A DNA stretch of 64,000 nt from Axinella damicornis (lineage: Eukaryota; Porifera; Demospongiae; Axinellida; Axinellidae): NCBI GenBank assembly GCA_963931865.1, contig OZ007510.1, positions 5,350,407 to 5,414,406 of the forward strand, given 5' to 3'. Shown here one piece after another: positions 32,001 to 64,000 of this stretch. The position numbers and the translations under genes are program-made. How positions within the stretch are numbered: the first letter of the stretch is position 1; every line of letters starts with the position of its first letter. The notes beneath the pieces were generated by a model. The model saw only the letters and a list, made by a program, of their open reading frames with translations. It ran no database searches and was not told the DNA's origin.

Positions 32001-32151
32001 CTGGCCGAACAAAGAAGTCAGTCCGAATTATTATTATAATAGACAATAGTTGCTGTATACAATCACTGAACTATCTATTTCCTTTGCTTGTAGGAAACTT
32101 GGTCCTATAATCAGCCGCCTCATCTACTCCCTGTACTGGAAAGGAACCTGA
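23021..32151 (+). CDS. MUS81: Crossover junction endonuclease MUS81, 24 exons, long form
   Basis: MUS81 with EME1/EME2 cuts branched DNA (3' flaps, stalled forks, nicked Holliday junctions) in the nucleus. The 24 exons sum to 3,165 nt, exactly 1,054 codons plus stop; human is 551 residues. In order: the N-terminal helix-hairpin-helix ([32 protein letters not shown]); a winged helix (exons 6-8, [13 protein letters not shown]); an unfamiliar block at about 370-455 ([40 protein letters not shown]); a 283-residue disordered exon 13; the ERCC4-type nuclease ([63 protein letters not shown]); and the C-terminal HhH ending [18 protein letters not shown] is the active-site motif. Intron 4 uses a GC donor (AAG/GCATGT). 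Confidence 0.97.
25654..25729 (-). repeat. Inverted copy of MUS81 intron 5/exon 6 boundary
   Basis: Read on the minus strand, this stretch repeats 25328-25390: AGTGGGCCA, GCTAACTG, GCTCTCATCTTT, then an AG acceptor and AGAGACCAAGCTACTGTGG. The copy has TTTGTAG where the original acceptor has TTTGCAG. It lies in intron 7. Its outer end, 25681-25694, is also complementary to the exon 7 donor at 25641-25654. Confidence 0.85.
26615..26745. repeat. CTCTAGTAATC/CCATTGTAAA tandem repeat
   Basis: Interspersed units in MUS81 intron 9 that share the AGTAATC core with the CPSF2 intron repeat at 14511-14680. Confidence 0.75.
28980..29111. mobile_element. 132-bp inverted-repeat element in MUS81 intron 15
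   Basis: Exact 16-bp terminal inverted repeats AGTGTTTCCCCCAAAG (28980-28995) and its complement (29096-29111). No open frame is present, consistent with a non-autonomous DNA transposon. Confidence 0.8.
30343..30440. mobile_element. Palindromic TAGCCTC-family element, 98 bp
   Basis: Starts TAGCCTCGTTCCCAGGCC and ends AGGCCTGGAAACAAGGCTA. The inner arms CAGATTTTATCTC and GAGATAAAATCTG extend the hairpin. Flanks GGTAGGTAG and GGTACGTAG suggest an imperfect target duplication. MUS81 intron 19. Confidence 0.85.
31488..31612. repeat. 29-bp perfect inverted repeat in MUS81 intron 21
   Basis: Arms 31488-31516 and 31584-31612 are exact reverse complements containing TTCAAGTCTGTGGTGGGAAC. A 67-base loop separates them. 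The sequence identity suggests recent origin. Confidence 0.85.
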
Positions 32152-32596
32152 CTCCACCTCATGTTAGCCTCATTCCCAGGCCACTGTTGTGGAACCTGAC
32201 CCCGCCTCATGTTAGACACCATACATGAACCGTTGTGCAATTCCAACAATTTTTGCAGTTTTATTATTTTCTTATGCAAACGAGAACCACCTTTAACTAC
32301 ATCTCTACCAACGAAAACTATACTATCTTACCACCACTTGGATTCGTGGATCATGACTAATTTTTGTTCACCCATTCTGGGCCAATTCCGATAATGCTTA
32401 TCAAATTCCATGTGCACTATATACAACAATACATGACATGCCCCACAATTAAATTTCAGTATGAAGGCTTGGGCTAAAATGAAAGAAATGACTTGGTCAA
32501 AATGTGCTGAAGATGACATACGTCAGAGAGACTATAATCATAGGAATCAGAGAGCTACATAGTACATATATTGCATGATGAATCTGAGCTAGTCAG
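32152..32596. other. Intergenic gap between convergent MUS81 and CATSPERE
   Basis: 445 bp holding both 3' UTRs. A half copy of the palindromic element end (TTAGCCTCATTCCCAGGCC) lies at 32164-32182. No further gene is visible. Confidence 0.8.
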
Positions 32597-35500
32597 CTAG
32601 TCTGCTTTGGCTACTTTGCCAGTTTTAAGTAAGTGACGGTACAGGAAGTACGTGCCGATCAGAATGCCTGCACCAGCAAGGCATGTGAATAGGAGTAGAA
32701 GATAGCCAATCAGGGGTGTGCCGGGGGCTCCGTACACCTCCACTGCAAAGACTGTTGTCAGGTTGCAGAAACTGAGGAGAAGGTTGTACTGAGTGCAGTA
32801 TCATGCAGCCTGCTAAGAATAATATTGTGAGTGTGTGCGTAAAATGTACTGGCAGATATCTACAAGTTTGAGAATGGGCATCTGAACAAATGCCTGTGTG
32901 TACCTGTACTCCCTGGCCACAACAGTTGCCACCATTATGTAGATGCCATTGTGGCCTTCCCAGGTGATGGAAGACACCCCAGTACTGTTCAGTATCTGGT
33001 ATGGTGTAGTTCTAACGGCACCTGTACCGGCTTGGAAGCAGTGCTGGTAAATCTGCAAGTGAAGTAGACACACAGATTTACTCAACGGGAATCGGAAGGT
33101 CATAAAGATCACTGCATGTGAGCTAGCCTCATTCCCAGGCCCCACCCCACCCCACTTTCAAGTTCCATACTGCAAGTGATGAAGAGCTGGGCTGGGCCTG
33201 AGAATGTGTCTATAGTGGCTTGCATAGAAATTATGTAGCGGATTGTCTGCTATGGATGTAACTGTCCACACATTACCTCTGGTGTCCATGCTTGTGCAGG
33301 ATGAGTTCCATTCAGCAGTACCATGGACCAGGTCTGAGGTTCTGAGATACAGTCAGCCTAAGTGACAGGCAAGGAAGAAGAACTGAGTATATAATCATAG
33401 ACCTGCTCCCAACCATTCCCTTGATCTGCATGCACAAGTGGTACCCATATGGTTGGCAGATCCTTGTTCTCAAACACTTTTCCATCCAAGGTACTGCTTT
33501 GTTACCTACATGGATGCTACCGGTTTCCCTGATAGGCAATAGGTGGCCCCCCATGCATGCCCAGCTTTATGGATTACTTCGGCAGCAGAACAAAAAAAAA
33601 GCCTTATGGCTATTGCCGTGTTGTTTGTGACTCTGTACTGTCTTGAGGTCTGTTGTTGAGCTAGTAAGATGCACGTTGTGCCCTTTGACCTTGCTGTACA
33701 TACGGAAAGTGGCTATGCAGTTACTAATTTCTGATTGCTGGTTAGAATTTAAGGAGCTGCCAAAATTCTAGCCTTGTTCCCAGGCCCACGCCGAGCTTTT
33801 CGTGCAACCGAAAACGGCACGGGCCTGGGAATGAGGCTACCAAGACTCCAGAGATTGTCATGTAATATGGTGCACCATATTGAATTTGATAGTCACTTTA
33901 CTGCACTAACTGTCGTTTTTTTTTGTTTCCCAGTTTTATGGCTTACTTTGCTAGCAGTAGAAACATATCTTGGGGAGTCCAGCAAAGTTAAGTGCCCAAT
34001 GTATGCATACCCAGCTTAGTGGCTTGCCTCAGCAGCAGTGGCATCATATCCAAAGTCCGTCCGCCCATTGAGTTCCCACACCACAAAGTCTGCATACACC
34101 TCTTTCACAAACTCGTTTCCATCGTAACTGGTGAAAGGAGCAGCAGTATACCATGATAATTGAGGCATGTTGAAATCAGGAAGCTTGAAGTATTACAGCT
34201 TACAGGTCCAGAGTGGGTCTGAAAGGCTCTGAGTAGGGCACTCGAAGAGGACAGCCAAAGAGAGTGTAGTTATACTGAACTTCCTGGAATAGGAAGATAT
34301 CTTCCATGACTTTTATAAGTGGAATTACAAAGTAAAATTACTTTGTCCACATTGGCCTTGACATGTCCTGTTAATGTTGGGTCGTACCAGTCCCTGAAAA
34401 TAAAGATACAAATGATCTCTTTACTTGGTGATAATAACATAAGTACGGAGAGCTCACTTTGGTATTTTGTATGTCAGATGTTCATAAGCAGGACATGTTT
34501 CTGAATCACTGGACAGTGAAAAGATATACTTCTGATACAGCAGTGGTTGTAATTATGCATGACTGCTTACCGTTGCACTCTGATCTGCCTCCCAGGAGGG
34601 CACTGGACTGCAAGTACAAAAACCTACAACAATAGACCAAAATATACACTCAGCAAGTAGTTGGTCCATCAAGGATCTATGACAGTACAGCCTCATCCCT
34701 AGGCTGCGCGGCCTGGGAACGAGGCTAATATTGATGCTTACAGCTTCTGCTGGCTCCTGACAAGCCAGATTTTGTGTGGCGACTGACAACTTCATTGCCG
34801 TCCTGTGTAGATGTACGCAATGCCTCGTGAGAGCAAATCAATCAGGGACACTTACATGGACTGTTTTGGTAAGGGATACACATATATATACACTAGCCTC
34901 ATTCCCATGCAGGCCGTCTCCCACTCTGTTTTTAGCCACATACATGACCTTTGAACCCCCATCAGATAAGCGCTTATCTGATGGGGTTCAAAGGTCACGT
35001 ATGTGGCTAAAAACGGAGCGGGAGACGGCCTGGGAACAAAGCTACATAAGTCATGCAGTGTATCTTACCACATCTCTGAGTTTGTTGAATGGCTTCCTTT
35101 AGGCTCAATATGCACAGTCTGGGAGATCAGAAAGGGATCAACACACACCTACGTCAGTACATACGTGCACTATACATTGTTTCTGTGCCATGGCACACAC
35201 AACAAACCAAGTTTCGTTCGATGGAACCTTCCACAGCTGTCTGTGTGAGTCTGTTTGCAACAAAAGAGTCCACCAAGCTTGATTTTGAGACAGCCAGCTG
35301 ATGAACACCATACGGAATGGGCGAAGAAGAACAGGTTACATACATTAATTAATCCCAAGCATAGTCACAAGAGTCGTGGATCAACTTCAACATACAGAGA
35401 GCTGGTTAGACTTCCACTGCCTTGGAAGCACACTGGCCCACACCTGAGAACACGAAGTATGTATAGGGGTCATTGAGTAACTCCAGTTAGCTTCACTAGA

Positions 35501-38500
35501 TCAGACGTACTGTCAAGTTCTCTCCTTTGTCCAAGTAATACATATCCTTATCCAGATTGTGTTTCCACTGAACAAACTGTGACAGGATTGCAGAACAGAA
35601 CAGAGAAGTATCATAGTGGAGTGTTAGCATTGTTCCCAGGCTGGGCCTGGGAACGAGAACAGTTTGACCAATCAGAGGGACAATTTGGTCCCTATTGTTA
35701 CTGCCTTTGCTGGGTATCATCTAGTGGAAGGACAACTAACTGGGCACGCAAAGTACATAGCTTGACCAATAATCATAGGGACAATTCGGTCGCTATGGTT
35801 ACTGCCTTAGATGGGTATCATCTAGTGGAAGGACAACTAACTGGGCACGCAAAGTACATAGCTTGACCAATCATAGGGACAATTCGGTCGCTATGGTTAC
35901 TGCCTTAGATGGGTATCATCTAGCGGAAGGACAACTAACTGGGCACGCAGGTGGTGGGTAGAGGGCATCCAGTAGAAGGGAATAGGTTGGTACCTTCCTT
36001 GTGGTGACTCCATACCTGAGGGGGAGAGAGGACCTTCCACACTCTAAGTGATCACGAGCTGTTTAATTCAAGGAGGTAAACGATGGGTCCTGATTGGGGT
36101 ATATGTACACACGTACGTGCTCACTGTAATCATGTTGAGTTCGCCAAGGGCACTGAAATAGAGAAGCACTTCTGGGCCAGTGGGTTCTCCTGATTGGATC
36201 TTGCATGTAGACAAGCGGATACCAATGCATCCATAATAATGGTTTCTCATGGTCTATTATCGCATGCAAGTAACCTTACTTCAATTGCATATCCACTGCT
36301 GGTTGTGCCATAGAACAGCCTGTTGTCGGAGCTTAGAAGCGCAAACTGACCACCACTACCTGCAAAGCCACTTGATCAACATGTTTTCCACTTGGGATGT
36401 TGACCAGAGTGAGTATCCTGTGAGAATCCTATAATTATGCACAATACCTGTAGTAACGTGCTTGATGTGGCCACTGTTCCATACAACTGGCAGAAGAGCA
36501 CCAAATCTGTTGAACAGAATCTGCACAGGATCTACAGTAAGTCCTGAAAGAGAGTGCATTAAACGTACCATCAATGAGTGCATGTATTCTACATTATATA
36601 GGCAGTATCTCACACGGAGTAATTAGTTGCAGGTCATCTGCAGATACCTCCATTTGGGCTGTAGTAGAGGGCAGTTTCCTCCCATACAAGTAGGTCTCCA
36701 AACGCACTGGGGAAGAATTCCACTGTCAAGTTCCCTCCTGAACAAAGACATATTTAATCAAACATCCAACAGTTGTATACAAGAGATAATTATGCAGCAG
36801 AAAACAGACCATTTGAGTCAAAGGGGAAAGAGTTGGTGCTCCAGAACTGGCTGTTCATCTGGTACATGATAAACTGAACCTGCATAAGTAAACAGCCAGC
36901 TAGCATGTAAGCTAGGGCATTGTTTTCCACCATGTTATATAGTAAGTGCAGTAGTCTCAATTTAAATTTAAGCTTATACTTCACTCCACTTCTATAGGCT
37001 TGAAGTTACTTCACCTCTATAGTACCCGATACACCATAGGTTGGCCTACTGTACATGTGCACTAACTTGTGATGAACTGACAGAAACCATGACGGCAATT
37101 TGGAAGCTTGATGGATGGACCTCAACAGAGTGGATAGGCCCCTAACGTATGATAGCATAACAAAAGCATCAGCATAACAATCATACAGCTGACAATTTTG
37201 CATGCATGTGTTTCATACTGCTGAGCCTGTTGGTAGTTGAACCTCCTCAAAGGTCAAACCAGAATCCCGAGAGATGTGTATGCTGCTACCCTGCACACAC
37301 AACAGGAGCACAATGTGCAATACTGAGAGCTTCAGATGCATCATTTGTATACTTACGTTCAGTTGAACGTACCGTGTTCGACCAAGCTACAACAGTGTCG
37401 GCAGCCACCTGCTTGACATCAAGTGGCCAAGAGAATACGAATGCAGTGATCATATAGTAAACTGCACTATCGAATATTTCAGTACCTACCTCTTCAAAAA
37501 TTACCAGACCACCTCTTCCACTCAGATGTTGCATGCCACTGGATGGAAGCCCTATTACATAAAAGACATTTCCAACTTTGAATAGCCTCATTCCCAGGCC
37601 TACCCCATTTTTTGTTCTTTTGCTCGTGTTGACAAAAAAACGTGGAGCATTCATCATGTGCATGACATGGGGTGGACATGATGTGGATGTAGGGGCATAT
37701 AGTCAGTTCAGCATGTCTTGGATCAGTTCATCCTCCATTTGGCTTGAACCTATTTTTGGTTGGGTCCCACCCTTCCTATGTCCACTTGATGTCATTCAAG
37801 TGACGAATGCTTCCAGGCTTTGCCTTTTTTCACTACTCTTCCGCTTTCGTGTATTAGTAACAATGCAAATTGAGAACAAAAAACGGGGAACAAGGCTAAG
37901 CTTTGAGTACGTAGGGGAGCTTATGACTTTGTGCTTACCTACGGGTTGAGTTATCTCTGCACTGCTGTGTGAGAGAACTAATACCTCTCCGCCTGCCAGG
38001 AGGCATAGTGACGAGCTGGTGAACACTACCTCCTCTACCCCATGCCCAGGAGGCAGACCACTCATCTGGGCAACAGAATCATAAGTATAAGCTTACCGTT
38101 GAATCGACTGTTGTACGCTAATTCCACATGCATCACAGAACAAGGTCTATGCCTAACAACTGTGAACATCATCAACATGCCTGCAGACAATAGCCTTACT
38201 TTAAATGGTTGAACAGTACTGAAGCCACTGTCAGTAATATAGTTTCCACCACTGTATGCATGGATGCATTGGGGGGGGGGGGGGGGGGGAGGGAAATTCA
38301 CTGAGACAATAATGCAGACGTAATTACAAACAACGCCCATTCACCTGCTCAATATGATGGCTACTCCAGCTGCTTGCTCATCCTGGCAAAGAGCATAAAA
38401 GTGAAAATTAGAGTACTCCATGCACACTCACACATACTAGCCTTGTTCCCAGGCCCGAGACGGCTGGGAACGAGACTATGTACATACGTACTTGATAGAG

Positions 38501-40717
38501 CTTGGGTGGCCCAGAATGCAAGCTTGAAGTCTAATGGGGAGAGGTAAAACAGAGTGAGTGTATAATTAACTACCGGTATGCATGGCTATGGTGCATGTGG
38601 GAATTCCGAAGATTGCCAAGAATTGATGACAATTATGCCGTCTGTCTATACTCATCAAACAATCCTTTTACCTGTTGATCTGTACTTATGGTCGGCATTA
38701 GAGTGTCTAACTTCTTCCAAGTTATCAGATGTCTAGAAGGCCTGTAATATTTTGCAATGATCAGTATATGATGTTAGGATACACCTTATACATCATAGTC
38801 GCCAAAAGCAACTTCAGGGACACTTGGTTCAACAGTTGTACATGCACCATACCTGATCCCACAGTCCATGATGACTGTGTTTTTGCCTGCAACATCCACA
38901 ATGAGTTCATGCTGCATAGAACGGGGCCTACGGGCCTCCATGTATACCTCCCAACAGCTATAAGAAGAAACGATTTTATTCATGCCGAGACTGCAAGGGA
39001 ATATTATCAACCGGCTCACCTACAAGATGTGTTAAATTCAGAAGAGATATTAAGCTCAACCGAAAGACTGGTGGACACCAGTGAAGGTTGTTCCCCTACT
39101 GAGTGATACTGGGTGGTGAGAGCCTGGTTCTGAACAATAAAAGAATACCACCACAGAAAAAGATTCCACATCTAAACACGAGGTCTGGTCTATAGAGGAC
39201 AAATTTCATAGTCATCACTATCTATATTATAGGGTTGTAATGTACCATTGCAGATAGTCCTTCATGCCTGCTTGGTTCACCAACCCACAGTCTCATCAAT
39301 ATTTGTATCTCCTAGGTAGATGCATGTTACATACGTGCTTAGAACATTCCATGTATATGTAGGGCCTAGATATCCAGATTCAAGAATTGATGAACAAACC
39401 TCGCTGCTGTTCAGGGTGTTGGCAAGACAGTTATGTGGATAGAAGAGAGCTACTATTATTTACATATGGGTAGACTCATGCCCAAGCCACACTGGAAGAG
39501 AATGGTGGCCTGGACATGAGGATATGTGCACAAGTTGCATGCATCTATAAATATTAGCGTTCCAAACCTCCACGTAGAATTGATTGCCTGTACATTCAAA
39601 AGGGCAGTCTGCCATGTATAGCAGTATGGACTGTGATCCAAAGGAACATAGAATGAGGTCTGCAGGTATGGAGAGGGACTATTCATGTTCTTTGAAGATC
39701 AACTGCAGGCCAGCGCATATCATACCTCAACCGTTGTGTCTGAACTGGTGGCTCGTAAGTGGATTTCATGAAAACCTGGCCTCTGGCAAAGTAACTCCAC
39801 TACAGAGGAACTAAGACAGAACACTGCTAGTTATTGCTACATGCAGGTAGCAGACATTCACACAATATTTAAGACTGTTTGTATAGAGCAAAGCAGTGCC
39901 AAGGTATTGTCTGTTAGCACAGTAAATTAAATGTGAAAGGCGGAGAACCAGAGTGGGCTAACTCAAAATCAAGCACAATTATTTTGTTGCAACTTCACGG
40001 GCATCATGCACTGTGCCAAGATGGTCCTTATAAGCAATATCAAAGCAGTGCAGCTACTCTACACTGCGATTTTGATTTTCCCATTCATTGCCATACCTTC
40101 TTCAGTGTTATCCAGAAGCAAAGCCCATAATTACACAGATATCTTTGAATCATAGTATGTAAAAGGCCTATAGAAGTGACTGACTTACCTAGTATTCAGT
40201 GCGTTGAGGAGTACTAGTTCACATGTAGAGCATGCCCACGTAGCATTAGCACATGACAGGCACTGCAACAGCACCTTATGGGGTTTGGAAAGTTGCTAAC
40301 AGTACACAAGCATATACCTCTTTTACTCCAGAAACAATAAACATCAGTTAAGCAACAAAGATTGGCATCACAGCAATTGACACTGGGATCCGGAATGGTC
40401 ATTCGAGTTGCTAGGCAACTTGATCACCGTGCATGCAGGCTCCTAGGTCCTGCCATGTATTTAGCTAGCTACATGTATGCATATCTATAGCAACGCAAGG
40501 TAGAAAACAGTGCAACTCACATGGTTCTTGGAGGACAAAAGTTGATGGCTATGAACGCCATACTCTGCATACCTAGTGTATAAGTATAAGAAGCTATAAG
40601 TGGCTGCAAGGTCTATAGATTTTATGCACATGCTTCTTACCTCCAAGTTAGTTGAGCAGCAGTGCCCCTGCACGGATCTCCAAGCAGCAATATTGCCAGT
40701 AAAGCTAAAGAAAACAT
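32597..40717 (-). CDS. CATSPERE: Cation channel sperm-associated auxiliary subunit epsilon
   Basis: CatSper epsilon is a single-pass membrane subunit of the flagellar alkaline- and calcium-regulated CatSper channel that drives hyperactivated sperm motility. The first exon encodes a signal peptide (MFSLALLAILLLG) ending near GTAAQ, followed by LTWRYAEYG, like the family LWRYS start. The middle exons form a propeller-like ectodomain (SAFGDLLVWEETALYYSPNG). The C-terminal ectodomain is diagnostic: FGCPLRVPYSEPF, DFVVWELNGRTDF, EPQTWSMVLLNG, AWTPEIYQHCF, TPYQILNSTG, GHNGIYIM, SFCNLTTVFAVEVYG. One transmembrane helix (LIGYLLLLFTCLAGAGILIG) and a short basic tail ending GKVAKAD follow. SFCNLT plus the QTW block favours epsilon over delta. 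The intron after 34028 has a GC donor. I could not resolve every exon between 35000 and 40500. Confidence 0.9.
33769..33839. mobile_element. Palindromic TAGCCTC-family element, 71 bp
   Basis: TAGCCTTGTTCCCAGGCCC to GGGCCTGGGAATGAGGCTA, with inner arms CGAGCTTTTCG-like. Flanks CCAAAATTC and CCAAGACTC are an imperfect direct repeat. CATSPERE intron. Confidence 0.85.
34894..35044. mobile_element. Palindromic TAGCCTC-family element, 151 bp
   Basis: Nearly the whole length is one inverted repeat. The centre ATCAGATAAGCGCTTATCTGA is perfectly palindromic around AGCGCT. Outer ends are TAGCCTCATTCCC and GGGAACAAAGCTA. CATSPERE intron. Confidence 0.9.
35662..35949. repeat. About 100-bp tandem repeat, three units
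   Basis: Units start at 35662, 35761 and 35862, each beginning TTGACCAAT and ending CTAACTGGGCACGCA. Units two and three are nearly identical. They lie in a CATSPERE intron. Confidence 0.9.
37583..37898. mobile_element. TAGCCTC-family element with long interior, 316 bp
   Basis: Starts TAGCCTCATTCCCAGGCC and ends GGGGAACAAGGCTA. Inner arms TTTTTTGTTCT and AGAACAAAAAA pair. The interior may also contain ordinary CATSPERE intron sequence, so the unit is less certain than the short copies. Confidence 0.55.
38438..38478. mobile_element. Palindromic TAGCCTC-family element, 41 bp
   Basis: TAGCCTTGTTCCCAGGCC joined almost directly to GGCTGGGAACGAGACTA. It is among the shortest copies. CATSPERE intron. 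Confidence 0.8.
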
Positions 40718-41087
40718 GCCAATGCTGAATGCAAGAGCTCAACGCAGCAGCTGCTTCGGACGGAGCGTCATGGGGGAATCCCCCCCCGACTACAAAAAAA
40801 ATAGCATGGTATGCCTGACCAGCTAGCTCATCCCTCCACCCACAGAGATTGGCAGTCCTCCAGCAGTGCCAACATCTCAGTAGCTACCCAATGTGAAGCT
40901 TTCTGGGGGGGGGGGGGGGGGGAGTGGGGTCATTCTCAACCTGAAAACAAATTTTTTGTTGGTCTGGTGTGCAGGGGTGCTCCCCTGTCTCCCCCACCCC
41001 CACCCCCCCAACTCGCACCAATGTTCAAAACAGCAGTAAATGAAATGCAGGATATCATGAATAAAAGACATGCACTGATCATAATCA
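40718..41087. other. Gap between NEMF 3' end and CATSPERE start
   Basis: 370 bp holding the CATSPERE promoter and the NEMF 3' UTR. A poly-G tract (about 40905-40921) and a C-rich stretch are visible. I see no TATA box. Confidence 0.7.
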
Positions 41088-63135
<22,048 letters not shown>

Positions 63136-63608
63136 CTCTGACAGCCTAGCCGGCCATGCGCCACGAGTGCGGTTCTAAATTTTCTTTTACGCGTTATTAG
63201 AGAACCGCGCTGATTAACGAGCCCCACCCACCATGCAAAATTACTAGTTTAACAACGGTATGAGTTAGCCTCGTACCCAGGCTCTGTAGCCTGGGTACGA
63301 GGCTACGGTATGAGTATACTTTTGACACAATTGCATGGCGCTTGTCAACTTACATACTGGCACTGCAGCTCTCAGATGCAGAGCTCATGCAGGTGCATGC
63401 ATTACCCTTCAGCCCCACCCACTTCCCAAGTCAATACATTTGTCCACATGCATGCACAAGGCTCTTTACATAATTCAGCATGCAGTGACTATAACCCTCG
63501 AGCATCAACTGAATAATCATACCATAACTCAATAGTGACATGAAACAAAGATGCAAGCATACCTGTAATACCTGTATTGTCATGTATGCAGAGAACACAG
63601 CAAACAAG
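63136..63608. promoter_or_regulatory. NEMF: NEMF upstream region
   Basis: 473 bp between the NEMF start codon and the stop codon of the next minus-strand gene, so it holds the NEMF promoter and the neighbour's 3' UTR. No TATA box is visible near the start. The 40-bp palindromic element at 63266-63305 lies about 130 bp upstream of the ATG. Confidence 0.6.
63266..63305. mobile_element. 40-bp palindromic TAGCCTC-family element with 10-bp target duplication
   Basis: TAGCCTCGTACCCAGGCT, a four-base centre, then the complement ending GTACGAGGCTA. CGGTATGAGT is exactly repeated on both sides (63256-63265, 63306-63315). It sits in the NEMF promoter region. Confidence 0.9.
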
Positions 63609-64000
63609 CTAATCAAAACCAGGAATAGAGATGGAGGAAAAGTCAAAGTCACTTGTGTAGCTGTCACCCTGTCCGGCACTATCGCTCAGTGACTGTTCAG
63701 CTAGAATCCCGGTAGGTATGGTAACAGCAATGGGAGAGCTTTGTGTAAGTAGGGGTGGGTGTGTTGGGGGAGGGGATTTGGCTGAAAGTGAAGGATTGGA
63801 ATGAGAGTCACTATTGTCGGACAAAGATCCACATGGAGGAGAACCCTGGCTGTCAGATGATTGTATCCTGCCTTTGTCGCTAGACTCTGCGATTTCAGTA
63901 GCAGCTGCCGTGACATGTGATTGAGACCACACTTGTAACACTCGTGATTTTGAGCTGGGTTCGCCTTCAAATATCTTTAGTTGTGCACTGCTTGGTTCGA
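63609..64000 (-). CDS. C-terminal part of an unidentified Ser/Pro-rich protein
   Basis: The frame is open from the window edge to a TAG at 63609-63611, about 130 residues, with no in-frame acceptor needed. Near the edge it reads AQLKIFEGEPSS then RVLQVWSQSHV. The rest is low-complexity Ser/Asp/Pro (SDSQGSPP, SDNSDSHSNPS, SPPPTHPP) ending in an acidic aromatic tail (SDFDFSSISIPGFD). It looks like the disordered tail of a larger regulatory protein; I cannot name it. Confidence 0.6.
   Translation of the reverse strand, partial: EPSSAQLKIFEGEPSSKSRVLQVWSQSHVTAAATEIAESSDKGRIQSSDSQGSPPCGSLSDNSDSHSNPSLSAKSPPPTHPPLLTQSSPIAVTIPTGILAEQSLSDSAGQGDSYTSDFDFSSISIPGFD

Larger units (their letters stand above)
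23021..32151 (+). other. MUS81: MUS81 exon map
   Basis: Coding exons: 23021-23176, 23519-23591, 23763-23819, 24051-24262 (GC donor), 24805-24888, 25373-25453, 25553-25641, 25930-26138, 26431-26569, 26981-27075, 27151-27235, 27379-27473, 27790-28639, 28787-28842, 28911-28965, 29164-29213, 29284-29361, 29757-29869, 30218-30334, 30504-30599, 31169-31297, 31742-31845, 31933-32016, 32094-32151 (stop TGA). Every junction keeps phase. The 3' start of exon 22 could be shifted by a few codons, since its first residues are not strongly diagnostic. Confidence 0.9.
32597..40717 (-). other. CATSPERE: CATSPERE exon map (partial)
   Basis: Exons I can place: 40641-40717 (start), 40521-40572, 38853-38957 (WEVYMEARRPR), 38492-38530, 38345-38382 (DEQAAGVAIILSR), about 38201-38255, about 38096-38160, about 37948-38065, about 37496-37555, about 37383-37415, 36810-36879, 36648-36737, 36448-36543, 36280-36359, about 36130-36230, about 35515-35582, 34342-34393, 34204-34279, 34028-34128 (GC donor), 33277-33357, 32904-33053, 32597-32771 (stop TAG). 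Small exons near 34580, 35250 and between 39000 and 40500 are likely but uncertain. Confidence 0.7.

Overview
The window is nuclear DNA of an early-branching animal; a sponge is my best guess, with low confidence. It has dense intron-rich genes with short GT-AG introns, animal-specific gene families (CatSper epsilon, DDB2, NEMF, CPSF2, MUS81), many microsatellites and many short inverted-repeat transposons. I see no bacterial operons, rRNA or clear tRNA. Gene names rest on recognised protein features, not on a search.

Layout from left to right. 1-1392 has no gene I recognise. CPSF2 (minus, 1393-21291, about 20 exons) encodes the 100-kDa subunit of the pre-mRNA cleavage and polyadenylation complex. 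DDB2 (minus, 21603-22910) is a single-exon UV-damage sensor. It lies head to head with MUS81 (plus, 23021-32151, 24 exons), a structure-specific endonuclease about twice the human length. Only 110 bp separate the two start codons, and that gap holds an E-box, an E2F-like site and an inverted CCAAT box. MUS81 converges on CATSPERE (minus, 32597-40717), a subunit of the sperm calcium channel. NEMF (minus, 41088-63135, about 36 exons) follows; it acts in ribosome-associated quality control. Its 6.4-kb intron holds a plus-strand gene with a TATA box that encodes a secreted protein I do not recognise (51098-51829). The last exon of another minus-strand gene enters from the right edge (63609-64000).

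The introns carry most of the novelty. A palindromic transposon family with ends like TAGCCTCGTTCCCAGGCC occurs at least a dozen times. It ranges from 40 to about 425 bp and in the clearest cases is flanked by 8-10 bp target duplications. At least five other inverted-repeat element types, a decayed Penelope-like GIY-YIG fragment, several minisatellites and an inverted copy of a MUS81 splice acceptor are also present. Two DNA-repair genes share a promoter; the other genes look like ordinary housekeeping or sperm genes without an obvious shared pathway.
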